A DNA stretch of 64,000 bases, from NCBI GenBank assembly GCA_028673005.1, contig CM054114.1, positions 17,359,137-17,423,136 of the forward strand, written 5' to 3'. The position numbers and the translations under genes are program-made. A model generated the notes under the pieces. The model was not told where the DNA came from. It was given only the letters and a program-made list of their open reading frames with translations, and searched no databases. This DNA is from Tanypteryx hageni (taxonomy: Eukaryota; Arthropoda; Insecta; Odonata; Petaluridae). Shown piece after piece: positions 23,007-33,837 of the stretch; the stretch's first letter is position 1; every line of letters begins with the position of its first letter.

Positions 23007-26000
23007 TTATTATCATTACTTATACGTACAATAAAAACAAAAATGAGTTACTGAAATAACGGAGAATTAGTTTTTTTGTGGTCATTGACTGTGTTATATT
23101 TAAACAGTCAGTACTCATAAAATCAAAAAAGAATTTATTTACTGAAATAACGTAAATAACTTTGATGTTCTTACAAAAATGCGTTTTGAGTTGTACTTCA
23201 ATCTAATAATTTACGAATGTTGTTTACTTTGGTTGATATGAAAATAATTTCCCTGTCCTTCCTTCTTCCTCTCTCTCGTATTAAAAGCATTCAAAAGCAA
23301 ACTTATACCCATAATAACAATAGGATTTCGAGGTCTATCAATGTAATTAAACGTTAAACATGAGCAATTTCGAACTGCATGCGAAAAAGGATGAACAGAA
23401 TAAGAAGCCTAATAATTTGTTCTTCAAAATGGTTCAGATCCGAAGCTTGTAGGTAAACCCTTTCTAATTTTAATCTGAAAAAGATTTAAAGCCTGCCCTT
23501 CTAAAAGTCTATTTTTACGTGTAATTTTGTGGGAAATAGAAATGTCTACCTTGGAGTCGGCCCCAGGACTTTTTTCGAGATTGTTTTCGTCACCGCCATA
23601 TAATACGTAAATCGAGTATTCGTGCAAAAATTCAAAATTCTATTTAATCGGGAAGTTTGTTCAGAAACGTTAAAAAGTGTCATCGTAGTCGATGACGTCA
23701 GAAAGACTCCGGACGGTCTTAAAATTATTATAAGATATATAGTATGACAATATTACCCATTAAAATAACATATACTCGAGGATGTAATTAAAAAGAATGG
23801 GATTTCCTTTATAATTTTATGATTATTTTTATATTTAAAAAATGAAGAATAGCTATATTCCGCGTTACATTCGCCCAAAGAATCTTAGCGCTAGAATGAT
23901 ATAGATAGTGTCCTCTACTTCAGTTTTATCTTATTCAAAATTCGTTTTTTAATCCTAAGTCCGCTCGAATATGAGGGAGCCTTTTCCTATAAAACAGGTG
24001 GTGTTAATTTGAGAGACCTAATTTCTTATTTTGTTCAGAGAATGGGAAACCGCAAAGAGAGGGTTAATGGTGGTCAGAGGGTCGAGGTCGGATAGAAACC
24101 AAATAAACATTTTACGGACTTGAAGCGTATTCGCATACTTGCCATTTGAGCGGAGAACTGTTCTCCTGCTGAGCATAGGTGCCTCGCCACGTCAACGGGA
24201 TTAAAGTACGAAAAAGGTTTTACAGCGAGTCCTCTTTGACTCGAATTTTGACCCGCCACTACTCAAGTTAAAAAAAGGAACCACTCAAACATCAGGAGCT
24301 TTGTTTTCCACGAGGATTACTTTTGGAAAACTAAAACTTTTGACTCGAAACTTTTGGATCACATGTGGCTCTCGAAATAATAGTGTTGAAACGTGACCGT
24401 AGGTTTTCGCAGTTGGATTGTGTCACGTATTTTCTCTATTGGAGAGGGGAACAAACGAAAACGAAAAGTGTTAGGGATTGTTCTAGACCTGAAAGGAAGA
24501 CATGACGCTTCGTAAGGATGAGCAGTTTGCTTAGGATCGTGAGAGGGCGCCGGTTAAACTCGAGAAGAACTTTCTGAGCGTCCTCTCACGGCGACCTCAA
24601 AGGGCAAAGGATTATTCAAATCTCTGAGTGAGCGAAAGAAATCGAGTTCAGAGCGGAAATCCTAGCGGTAATTGCATATTTCTAAACACATCATTTAGAA
24701 TAGAACTTGACTTTTTATCGACATTTTGTTGTAATAATGTTAATAATGTCTGATGGTAACACTGCCATCAGCTTCTCTACTAATCATTATGTTTGGCTGT
24801 CGATACCAGATAATTCTACATCTATCAGAAAGGATATGAAATACGCATTGCTTCTCTATGGACTATAATCATAAAGCCGGGATTCGATCCTAGCGATGAA
24901 CATATTACTATCCCCTACAGCTTTTTGGGAAGTTATCGAGGAAGAAAAATTATATTTTACCATAAATATATTTAATTATTTTTTCATATTAACACCGATC
25001 CTCGCATAATTTGACAGCGTAATCACCCAGGAGTTTCATTTACCTAACGGAAAAATGTATTCAAGGAATCATTTTTGCTTTACTTATTGAAAAATTCGTA
25101 TATTCCCTATATATCATTACTGTCAGATGAGATATTAAAATATTTAAAAAGCCCGACATTTACATAACAGCATTTTTTGTGGATTATGACTTATATACAG
25201 ATCAAAGCTTTTCACGTATTTACTTTTTTAAATTTAGGATTTGTTGTGAAATAATAATAGATCAATTAGATATAAGTATATTTTGTATTTGCATTTTTAC
25301 GTTATATCCTCTCGCCAGTAAAATAGCGGTCGGTTTTCTCCTTACATAGATCAACAGCATAGAAAAAGTGAAATGCATGAAAAGCTCTTATCCTTTTTCT
25401 CAGAAGTTAAAATTCCGTATTTCTTACCCGTAGAATATTATTCAGAATGAAATGCCCTTCGTCACCGCAAAAGGATAGACAGAAACACCCTATTCGCCCG
25501 CTCATGCTTGTGCTCCAAAAATTTCATTTCTTCGCGAAACGTGAATTATCGATGGGTCTAGACTATACTGGGATGCACCGCATCCCATGCAATCCACTTA
25601 TCTGATGATTTGCAAAGTAACATGTAGATGTAGGTTCTCGAATAAATTGATGTCATTACAAAAAACTCTCCATACGATTTAAGACTAAAAATTCACGTAA
25701 TACAACTTAACTGTACCCCATCTAGAATTCAGTCTGATATATAAATTTTATGCTGTGTAAAGGGGTCCATTTACAGAGAATTATTCTGGAAAAAAAATGT
25801 ATACAAATTGAAGAAAGTGTTAATTTTAAATGGATAGACTTAAAATGAGATTTATACTCCAAAAGAGAATTATTTATTAACATAAAATATGACAGGTCTC
25901 TTTTTTCGGTAATGGGGATTCATCTTCATTTATATAACATGTTTTCTTCATGGGTGTCTGATGAGAAATAGATAATCCTCAGAAATCGCGATATTATTTA

Positions 26001-26222
26001 TGCATGAAAAATATTTCAGCAACGAATATTTTTTCTACATTAAAGATAAGATTCTATAATCGTCATGCATCGTGTATATAAAACAAGCAATTATTTTTAC
26101 ATATTACTAGAGATATTGAAATCTTAACAGTTTATTTTTAAAAGTTTTTTTTTTATTATATTTTTAACTGTCTACACAGCTTGTAAAGTTGGTGGCTTAG
26201 TTAAAACTTATGGCTAGTTCAA
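23007..26222. other. 3.2 kb intergenic DNA
   Basis: No gene recognised. The interval 24030-24670 is less AT-rich than its surroundings but has no coding signal. A B-box-like word GGGATTCGATCC occurs at 24890-24901. A further direct repeat (ACACAGCTTGTAAAG at about 26175) recurs just right of the next foldback element. Confidence 0.4.
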
Positions 26223-26412
26223 TGTAAAGTGCAACTCCTTCAGCCATGAAGACATTGAAACCCGATGCATTTCGCCCACTAATTGGGAGTCCTTAGAGGT
26301 GACTTGCTCCGGACAGTGACACAGTTCTTTCAGTCACTGTCCGGATCAAGTCACCACTGAAGATGCCCCCTTAGTGGGCATATCTTTATGGCTGAAGGAG
26401 TTGTACTTTACA
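26223..26412. mobile_element. 190-bp foldback element (MITE-like)
   Basis: Nearly the whole element is an inverted repeat. Outer arms TGTAAAGTGCAACTCCTTCA / TGAAGGAGTTGTACTTTACA and inner arms ending GTGACTTGCTCCGGACAGTG / CACTGTCCGGATCAAGTCAC surround a loop of about 12 bp. No ORF is present. The 15-mers at about 26175 and 26410 (ACACAGYTTGTAAAG) form a direct repeat bracketing a larger segment, so the mobile unit may be wider than the hairpin. Confidence 0.8.
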
Positions 26413-27812
26413 CAGTTTGTAAAGGTATGAATACATTTTTACAATGTTTTGTGTTGGAAAATAATATCAATGATCTCCTTTGAAAGCGTTTATTAGCGAG
26501 TATCTGCATTAGAAATGGAATCCATATTTTGCAGCTAACTAACTAACTTCCTTTCATGGTCGTTGCTACGTCGCGGAAGCTCTCACTCTCTCTCTTGAAT
26601 GGTTTGGTAAGTATTTTTATCACAAATGTAGGCCGTCCCTCGTGGTAACACCCACGTTCCCAGCCGGTCAGAAAGTGCTCAATTACTATTGGGTCCAAAA
26701 CCGTAAAATATAATATCCACAGCTGACCAGCTGGGTATTTATCGAGGAATACCCGAAATCATGCTCTCGTTTTATTAAAGGCTGAAGCACAGTACAAGAT
26801 TATTTGCGAGACTATTGAAATTAGATGCCTTAAGAAAACGTCGCTCCATTAGTTAGATACGCTTCGGTTTTTTGAGACTTATTTAAATTAACAAAATGTC
26901 TATAATAGCATTATTTCTCCTACCTGCGGCACATATGCTGTGCCTAGATTAAAATATTATAAGATTAATATTGTTGCAGAAAATATTTTTTCAATATATA
27001 TATATATGTTTGTAAGACTAACATTCTAAACGCCAGAATGCACAATAAAATGGAGCAATGTCATTCAATTTGCATTTAATTTTGTTTTTGAAACAAAAAT
27101 ATTCGCTGTTGTCTTAAGAGAGTATAAGGTTTGCGACAGTTGCCAAGAGCTATAGAGAGAATTAAGTCCGTACATTGAGGCCCGGCAAGTTGTCCACGGG
27201 CCCGTACTGGCTTTCGGCGCCCCTGTATGTACATCCTTTGATCTCTTTCATGTACATGAGAGGTGCTCAACCTACGTCCCGCGAGCAGTATGTGGTTCTC
27301 TAAGCTATCATGAAAAAGCAATCCGAAAAATTTAACACAAAACTTCATACATTTCAAAATTTCATTATCGAAATATTGAAATTTTAATTATAGAACTTTT
27401 GACATTGAAACTTTAAACATCAAAATCTAATTTAAAATTGAATTTCACTTATATTATGGAACTTCAGAATATATAGGTAACTGCCAATTTAAACTCTAAT
27501 CCGTCCCGCTGAATAATTGGTAACTCCCAAAGCGAACCTTCGAGAATTCGCAACCATCGACGTGGCCCGCCAAGTATTAAGGTTGGCACCACTAACCATC
27601 GTCACCGACAACCACTCCGATTTACAGATGTTCGTGTAAACAGAAGCTGATAAATGGTAATCCGTTTGTAAGCGCGCCAAACCTGATGAAAGCGTATAGG
27701 CGCGCGCCATCTATTTCCCCTCCTTCCGTCCAGCGCCTACGGCAGGGGGAGGGAACTCCCATGTTAAAATATTTACATATAACAGATATGAAATGGAATT
27801 GAACCACATAGA
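26413..27812. other. intergenic DNA with GC-richer patches
   Basis: 27170-27300 has CCCGGCAAGTTG/GGGCCCG words and CTACGTCCCGCGAGCA, typical of decayed hAT-type termini. 27490-27750 is GC-richer, possibly 3' flank of the THAP gene. No coding domain is seen. Confidence 0.4.
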
Positions 27813-28464
27813 TCAATTATTGTTCAATAAATATAGGAAACATGCACACATTGAAAAAATATTACAGTAGAATGTTTGTAACAGATGAAAGAATAATTTT
27901 GATGCATGGCAGATCATGATTAAAAGAGCAACATATGAAATTTTCCTAACATTTATGCTTTTTAAAAGATGAGCGCTGGCAGCTTTCCTTTTTAAAGAAC
28001 ATTCGGTATCCCCAGTAACAGATGTTTTAAAAGAAGAGGTTGCTGGTAATGCTGATGAAGTGCCAGGGAGAGATAGATTAGAAGAAGAATCAAGACTTAC
28101 ATCATGAATCCTAAATGTGACTTCGGTGCTTGGAATTTCACTTGGTAAAGGAGAAGGAGGAAGTGGAGTAGCCAAAGACTCAGCTGATACAGTTGATATT
28201 ACTAGAGGAGTGCTAGTAGAAGCAGCTGAGGGAACAGTAATGGAAGAGGAAATTGGAAGAAGAGAATGAGGCGTTGAAGGTGATGATGAAGGAACAGTAG
28301 AAAATATTCTAGGAAGTGCACCACGTAACAATTTGCGTTCTTCATAGGACTTGTATTGACAGGGGGTGAAATGATGTTCGCACAAATATACCCCTTTGTT
28401 CAGCGACATAATGGGCCTATCAAATAAGGCGGGGTTCCCTGCCCTTGCAACCCATTCTCGGCAC
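27813..28464 (-). CDS. THAP-domain protein, exon 2 (complete copy)
   Basis: The exon starts after an acceptor (ATCATTCCAG; first base 28464) in a phase needing two bases from the previous exon. It completes a THAP C2CH zinc finger, a DNA-binding fold common in host regulators and P-element-derived proteins. Visible are CREWVARAG, then CEHHF (third Cys and final His of C-x2-H), then the AVPTIF-like end as GALPRIF. After the domain comes a Ser/Thr/Pro-rich stretch. A consensus donor GTAAGT at 28100 could end the exon at 28101; otherwise the frame reads on to a stop at 27815-27813 with a hydrophobic tail that looks like read-through of intron. The 17.3-kb unit begins inside this exon at 28377-28381. 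Confidence 0.75.
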
Positions 28465-29260
28465 CTGGAATGATAACATTACAGAATTATTAACACTTCA
28501 ACATATGCATCAAATACAACTTTGCTCCTAAAGAGTCTAAAGTGAAGATATGCATCACATGAAAACAAGCCATAGTGAAGTATCTCGTTAAATGGTTACT
28601 ATTATTAAAGTTGAAAATCCTGAGATACATATCTAACTACAGTAATAACTCGATATGCGAATAATCTGTACACTAAATATCGGCTCAACAAAGTGTTGAC
28701 CTTTTTACTACAGGTAGTCTACGATATACTCGCCCTATCTCGAAACGAGAGGTTTCAAGTTAAAAATTGCAATGATAATTTTTATTCATCCCAGGACATA
28801 TACATATATGTATAGGATGTCAAATTGGCTATACTTATTATGTAATAGATATAAGGCCACAGCCTTTTTTAGGAATAAACAAACACATCCGAGAGAACGT
28901 TCTCAGCCACTTATTTAAAGGATCAAAAATAACTACTAAGCTGAGTTGGGCGGGAGAACAAGGTTCGTGTGTTCCAAATTGCAATCTGGATATAATTCCC
29001 CCAAAGTAAACACAACCATAGTAAGATTAATCTCAAAAAGAAACGTAACTCATTCTTTATATTTCTCGGTACGTAATATTATTACACAATATGTAGTACT
29101 GTAAGTCATAAAATATAGAAGTACATTAATTAATCGATATATTGTTTCAATACACGAAAGCAACTCACGGAGCGCTTCTACTTCGTATATCGAGGTATTA
29201 CTGCATATAATTTTGTCGACTTTCAAAAATATTTTTACAAATATAGCTCATAGTACTTAC
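28465..29260 (-). other. intron of the THAP gene (unit 1)
   Basis: A 796-bp AT-rich interval with GTAAGT at its 5' end and ATCATTCCAG at its 3' end. The phases of the flanking THAP half-domains agree. Confidence 0.65.
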
Positions 29261-29368
29261 GTAGATTCCGTGCGAGGAAACGAATGTAATTTCAACTTTA
29301 GATCTCCGCTCGTTCCCCTCGTATGTTTGCAGTTTAGTGCGTAGCACTATCTTCTCTGCTTGATTCAT
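29261..29368 (-). CDS. THAP-domain protein, exon 1 (unit 1)
   Basis: From 29346 to 29261 the minus strand encodes the N-terminal half of the THAP finger: CYALNC (C-x4-C), then LHSFPRTEST where the family has FHxFP. It ends two bases into a codon at a consensus donor GTAAGT (29260). Joined to 28464 it gives C-x4-C-x50-C-x2-H, exactly the family spacing (35-50 between pairs). Oddity: the codon just before the first Cys is TAG (29349-29347). The only nearby ATG (29368-29366) is in another frame, where the exon reads MNQAEKIVLRTK. So either one base has been gained, there is a hidden upstream exon, or the copy is a pseudogene. Confidence 0.65.
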
Positions 29369-29517
29369 TTTAGCAAGTTAGTGGAAACGTTGCAACGTAC
29401 AGAAAATAACTTAATTAACACACACAAAGAATTATATGTATCACCAGCATATATGAAGTTGTTAACCATTCATTCATATTCTCCTATAAAATAACTCTTT
29501 CCCAAGATTTCCCGTAA

Positions 29518-29637
29518 TGGCGGATAAACTTTCAGTTACGCAGTTACCTAGTTCAACCGTTGCAATTTCTCAACATGATCACTTCAAATTCGGCTTGGCG
29601 CTCACTCGTTGGCTGCCTTGCCATTCAAAGTAGAGCG
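29518..29637 (+). CDS. possible 39-codon small ORF in a CpG-richer region
   Basis: ATGGCGGATAAA opens a 39-codon frame ending in TAG. It lies about 150 bp from THAP exon 1, on the opposite strand, in a region (29270-29790) with more CpG than its surroundings. That arrangement would fit a bidirectional promoter. No homology is recognised, and a short chance ORF is as likely. A copy exists at 46852-46971. Confidence 0.2.
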
Positions 29638-29799
29638 ACGGCAGCGCTCAAGAACGCGAACTTAATGTATCCGACGAGAACCAAATCGCCCCATAAGAGT
29701 TCACTCCCCATGGTTTGGGGTTCTCGTTTTACAGTTCGAGTGACCTTCCCAAAACTATTAACCAACATATTAGGGAACCAATAACTGATTCCATCCAAA

Positions 29800-32700
29800 A
29801 ATTTTAACTATCCCCGCAGTATGCTACAGACAACGATATATTTTCATTTACTCCAAGAAAGGCAGCGCTTCTAGCATACGCGAGAAGTAATTAAAGACCC
29901 ACTTAGAGATTCACATTAGTATAACTAAATAATGTTATATTATGCTTCACAACATTACATACTATTTTTGCCTCAGAATCGTCATTCGACATTTGATTTA
30001 GCTGGTGTTGGTAAAAAACGTTCGGTAATGTACCCTACTAAAACAGAGGCATGAGTAAATGCATGATTTTATTAAGTGTAGGTCGATCAAATGAAAATTT
30101 ACTGACTCCACTTTTTCATTAATCCTCAAGTGCTTTGATCTGTAAAGCAACTTATGCAATAGTCGTCCTCGGAGTAGAACACATTTCGATTTTTCTAGGA
30201 CAGACGACACTCGTTTATGGCCGCACCCTATCATAAAATGTACTTATCTTATACTAGAAATTCGCGTAGTAATCTTCCGCAGATGCGACGACATTAGGAA
30301 CCACCAAAATTTATTCTTGTCCCGCGATCTTTTCTCCAACGTTTTCCGAAAAATTATATATATTGAATTATTAACGTATACCGATATTCGAGGCGTCCCC
30401 ATTTTTTTAGATTTTTATGGTAACTTCCATAGTAACTCGCATTATCGCTACATTTTTTAGTGCAGTATTTTTCATTTGGTATATATTCATTATAACTCGG
30501 ATTTCCGAATGCTTAATACAATTTCATTTGTTTTGTATAGATAGCAAAATATATCGGTCTGTTCCAATTTGCTGTCCTTTGAGCACCAAGAGAAGATTTT
30601 ATTTCGCATAGGAGAAGATTCGCGGTGAACAGGATATCTCTTTAGCGTATATACTCGTAGTAGTGTCGTAGAATGGCCGTCTAGCGCAGCGAGTACTCAA
30701 CAGATGATATCTCTGTCTGACCTCGAGAGAGTGCAGTCCTTGCGAGCAAGTGCTTCATTCTGACCAATAATTTCTAAGGAGGATCGACAGATGGCACCAG
30801 CATCAGGAAGACGTCCCCTCTGATAGCAGAATTTGGTACTACTTACATGGATGGTATTAGGACCGGTGTAGGAGTCAGGAGTGGTATGAGCGACTACTCC
30901 TTCAGGAACGACAAACGTTCACGCCTACTGTCGGCGCTAAAAGTTTGTAAACTCGAGATTGAGGCTACATATTTCACAAACGACCCAATGGATTTTGATG
31001 AGAAGCATATCGGCGTGTAGCCTGTTTAATGTCGCGTTCAATGAGAGTAGCATTGAAGTTTTGGAAATTTTTGAAGGGGACGTTTTTGGAATAATAATGC
31101 AAAATGACTCCATTTTTAGATCTCTTAGACAGAAGGCTTCAATTTGCCGGTCCATAACTACAAACCGGATTTGTCGATTACAACTACATTTCAATAGCGT
31201 GAGTGAGTAATAATTACGTGTGCGAGATGTCAAATCTCTAGCTTTATTCGTTTATGACATTTTATTCAACGTATGAGACAGTCGTATCTACGCAAGTATA
31301 AGGCTCTGAGACATGCGATGCGCACTGTTGGCTTTGTCTTGGGTTCTGTATTGTAAATAAATTGATTTCATAAACCTGAAGTTGAACGGAATATTTTATA
31401 ATGATGTTTTTAGTAGTTGAAAGCGAGCCAGGGTGGTAGAGAGGGTTGTGCGGTGGTTTCTCGGCAGAAGCGGTGTGCGGCGTCACCTGTGACATAAAAT
31501 ATTCTAATTATTCCGTAATTTTAGTGTATAGGTTATTGTCTTAATGATGATTATTCTTTTTACTCTTGCATGGTATATGAATCACGAGAATTTAAATACG
31601 AGTCAATTCTCTGAGAAATTATGGATATGGAATTAATTTCGAGAAAAATTTTAACATTCTGCTAGAACTCATGGATTTTATTATGTAATACACATTGGAT
31701 TCACATGACTCAAGTGCTGTTTCCCAGGAGGTCGCATTGGTATATTTACGAGTTTAAATCCTGGTGTATGGTGATTTTTTAGAGCTTGCAATTTGAGAGC
31801 ACCGACAACTCGTATAATAAGTATCATGCATCTATATCAGGCATCAGGGCCGCATTAAAGCACTGAAAAAATTAGACTATTTCCAGAAGATTTGAAATCT
31901 GCTTTGCAAGGATTAGTGTAATTTAGAAACAGCCTTATATTGTATCTCAGTAAATATAAGCAAAATCTTATTTATATTTATACAAAATATCAAACGATTT
32001 AGTTGAGAAAAAATTGGCATTCATTCTGCATTAAGGTACAGAAAAAGCCGCATGCGGCCCGCGGACCCACAGTTTGACATGGCTACTGTAGACATTTCTT
32101 TTTTGTTAGTTTGTTGATAGATGATTTCTTTTAACCGTTCAAAATTAATTATATTTAATTTATAGCCTATTTGGTTGTTACAACGAAGTTTATTTCATAT
32201 TTTTTACAGTGAAAATTTTCTATCTCAAAATATTGTGAGAATTATATAATGTATTCGTGTAGTCTAAATTTAACCAGCAACGGTCTTGCAATATGCAAAA
32301 GTATATTTTTATCAATAAAACTTCCTTAAAACTTTTCTTTCAAACTCTCTTTTACACTTCTCATTTTCTTTCATTCTCATATTGAATTCTCCCATTGCGC
32401 ATCGCAACATGCGTCTTTGCCATTTCATTCAATCAACTGTTTAAAGGACGAAATTCCATTCCGCTGCCTAGGTAACAAGTAGGCATTCAGGCGAACGAAA
32501 CCAATGAGGGAATGATAAATCTTTACTAATGCGTTTTTCTATCTCCTATTAGGCATGACAACTATATCCAACCATTTAAAAGAAAAAATTTGGAAAGTAA
32601 CGTGACGTACTTTGATGTACCGCAAAACTCAATAAAAAAATTATTATTAGCATTTCTATACAATTCTAAAAATATTTAAAAAGATTTCACTATTATAATT

Positions 32701-32870
32701 TCTCCGTATGGATATGGTTAATATAACTTTCGCCGCCAAACGAAACATATTTTTTGCAATGCAGAGAAACCCCTTTCATGAGATTGTTTACGTGAATATA
32801 GCGTAAGATTAGCCGGTGTGAATTATTTAGAGCTCAACGCCAGTAGATAAACAGAGGAGAACTTATGCGC
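29800..32870. other. intergenic part of unit 1
   Basis: No recognisable gene. Contains the dispersed repeat at 31671-31825 and a CGGCCCGCGGACCC stretch near 32056 resembling a decayed hAT end. 30640-30950 is GC-richer without a recognised identity. Same content in unit 2 at 47134-50204. Confidence 0.4.
31671..31825 (+). repeat. dispersed repeat (partner of 22845-23006)
   Basis: Shares GAACTCATGGA, GGTGTATGGTGATTTTTT and AGCACCGAC with the copy at 22845-23006, in the same order and at similar spacing. Duplicated at 49005-49159. Confidence 0.65.
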
Positions 32871-32879
32871 CCATATTCA

Positions 32880-33180
32880 TCTACCTTTTGACCTCCCTCA
32901 CCCTGTTCCTTCGTATCCACATTCTGGCACCCAAAATCTCACACCGAAATGTTTCGCCTCTCTTCCCCTTTCATCCCCTCTCGCTCCTCCTCCTTACGTT
33001 CCCCATCCCTCCATATCTCCTTTATTCTTACTGCTGACGACGCCACGCCCCCTTCTTCCCCTCCCTCCCTCTATCTCTCATTCTTCCTCACCTCCCTTGT
33101 TTTTTCTCTCTTTGTTCCTCTTATCTCTCTTGTTTCATTCTCTCCGTCTTTTCCTTATTGTTTTCTCCTCCTTCATAGTA
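32880..33180. repeat. pyrimidine-rich tract (unit 1)
   Basis: The plus strand is strongly C/T-biased (runs of CCCTCC, CTCTCTT, TTTTCTCTC) for about 300 bp, producing several overlapping open frames that are compositional artefacts. Copy at 50214-50514. Confidence 0.75.
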
Positions 33181-33533
33181 TACGATGCGCTTTATGTCGT
33201 CTTCTGGTGCAGTGATCCGTCCGTTATCCCCGGTACATTTACTTTTCGTTATCTGCTGCATTATTTCACCGTCCATCCCCCATCGTTTCGCCATCACCCA
33301 CATCACCCTACAGCGCATTCTCCCTCTCTTGTCCCTTCTCTTTTCGGTCGGTCTGACACGATTTGTTCCGGATAAATCTTTCTGACCGATATCTTCTCAT
33401 TTACTCAGGAACGGACACGAAGGAGTTTGAAAAACAATATTCTAACATATTCCCGGTGCACAATCATCCGATTCTGGTTTCTTGACGAAAATATCCGCTA
33501 TGGTCGCGATAGTTTTGACTATTGCTACTTCCT

Positions 33534-33543
33534 AATAAGATTC
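33534..33543. repeat. 10-bp target-site duplication, left (unit 1 RTE)
   Basis: AATAAGATTC here is repeated exactly at 36813-36822. It brackets the tRNA-like head and the whole RTE element as one insertion. Confidence 0.8.
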
Positions 33544-33547
33544 ATAT

Positions 33548-33619
33548 GCACTGGTGGTGTAGTGGTTAGCGTGTCGGCTTTCTATTGCAAAGTTCGGGGG
33601 TTCAAACCCCTCGAATGAA
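33548..33619 (+). other. tRNA-like sequence at the 5' end of the RTE (unit 1)
   Basis: An A box TGGTGTAGTGG (33555-33565) and B box GGTTCAAACC (33599-33608) are at tRNA spacing. A 5-bp anticodon stem (33577-33581 with 33589-33593) encloses a 7-base loop CTATTGC with U33 and triplet ATT. A 5-bp T stem GGGGG/CCCTC encloses TTCAAAC. The acceptor arms (GCACTGG and GAATGAA) do not pair, so it is not a functional tRNA but a tRNA-derived SINE-type head. Pol III initiation from the internal boxes is possible. Confidence 0.75.
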
Positions 33620-33837
33620 GGTTTTATTAAAAAAAAACTATCATCAGTGCCTGGCAGTAGGCAGCAGTACTGTCAGTATGGTATAGAGCCGAAAACAAAT
33701 GATGTTGGTTGGGTCTATATCCAATACAGCTGTAGGCGTGATCAGGACGATTTGAACGGCTACAGTACTGCGATGTGGAAAGCAAGAGGGAAACTACCAC
33801 ATTACAATCCCTAGTAAAGATTATATGGTTGGACAAT

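Noticed and set aside
32949..33385. Overlapping plus-strand ORFs rich in Ser/Phe/Pro/Leu
   Set aside because: They arise from the CT-rich tract, which is open in all frames; no protein evidence.
33548..33619. Genuine tRNA gene with anticodon ATT
   Set aside because: Anticodon and T arms fold, but the acceptor arms do not pair and the variable loop is too short; treated as tRNA-derived.
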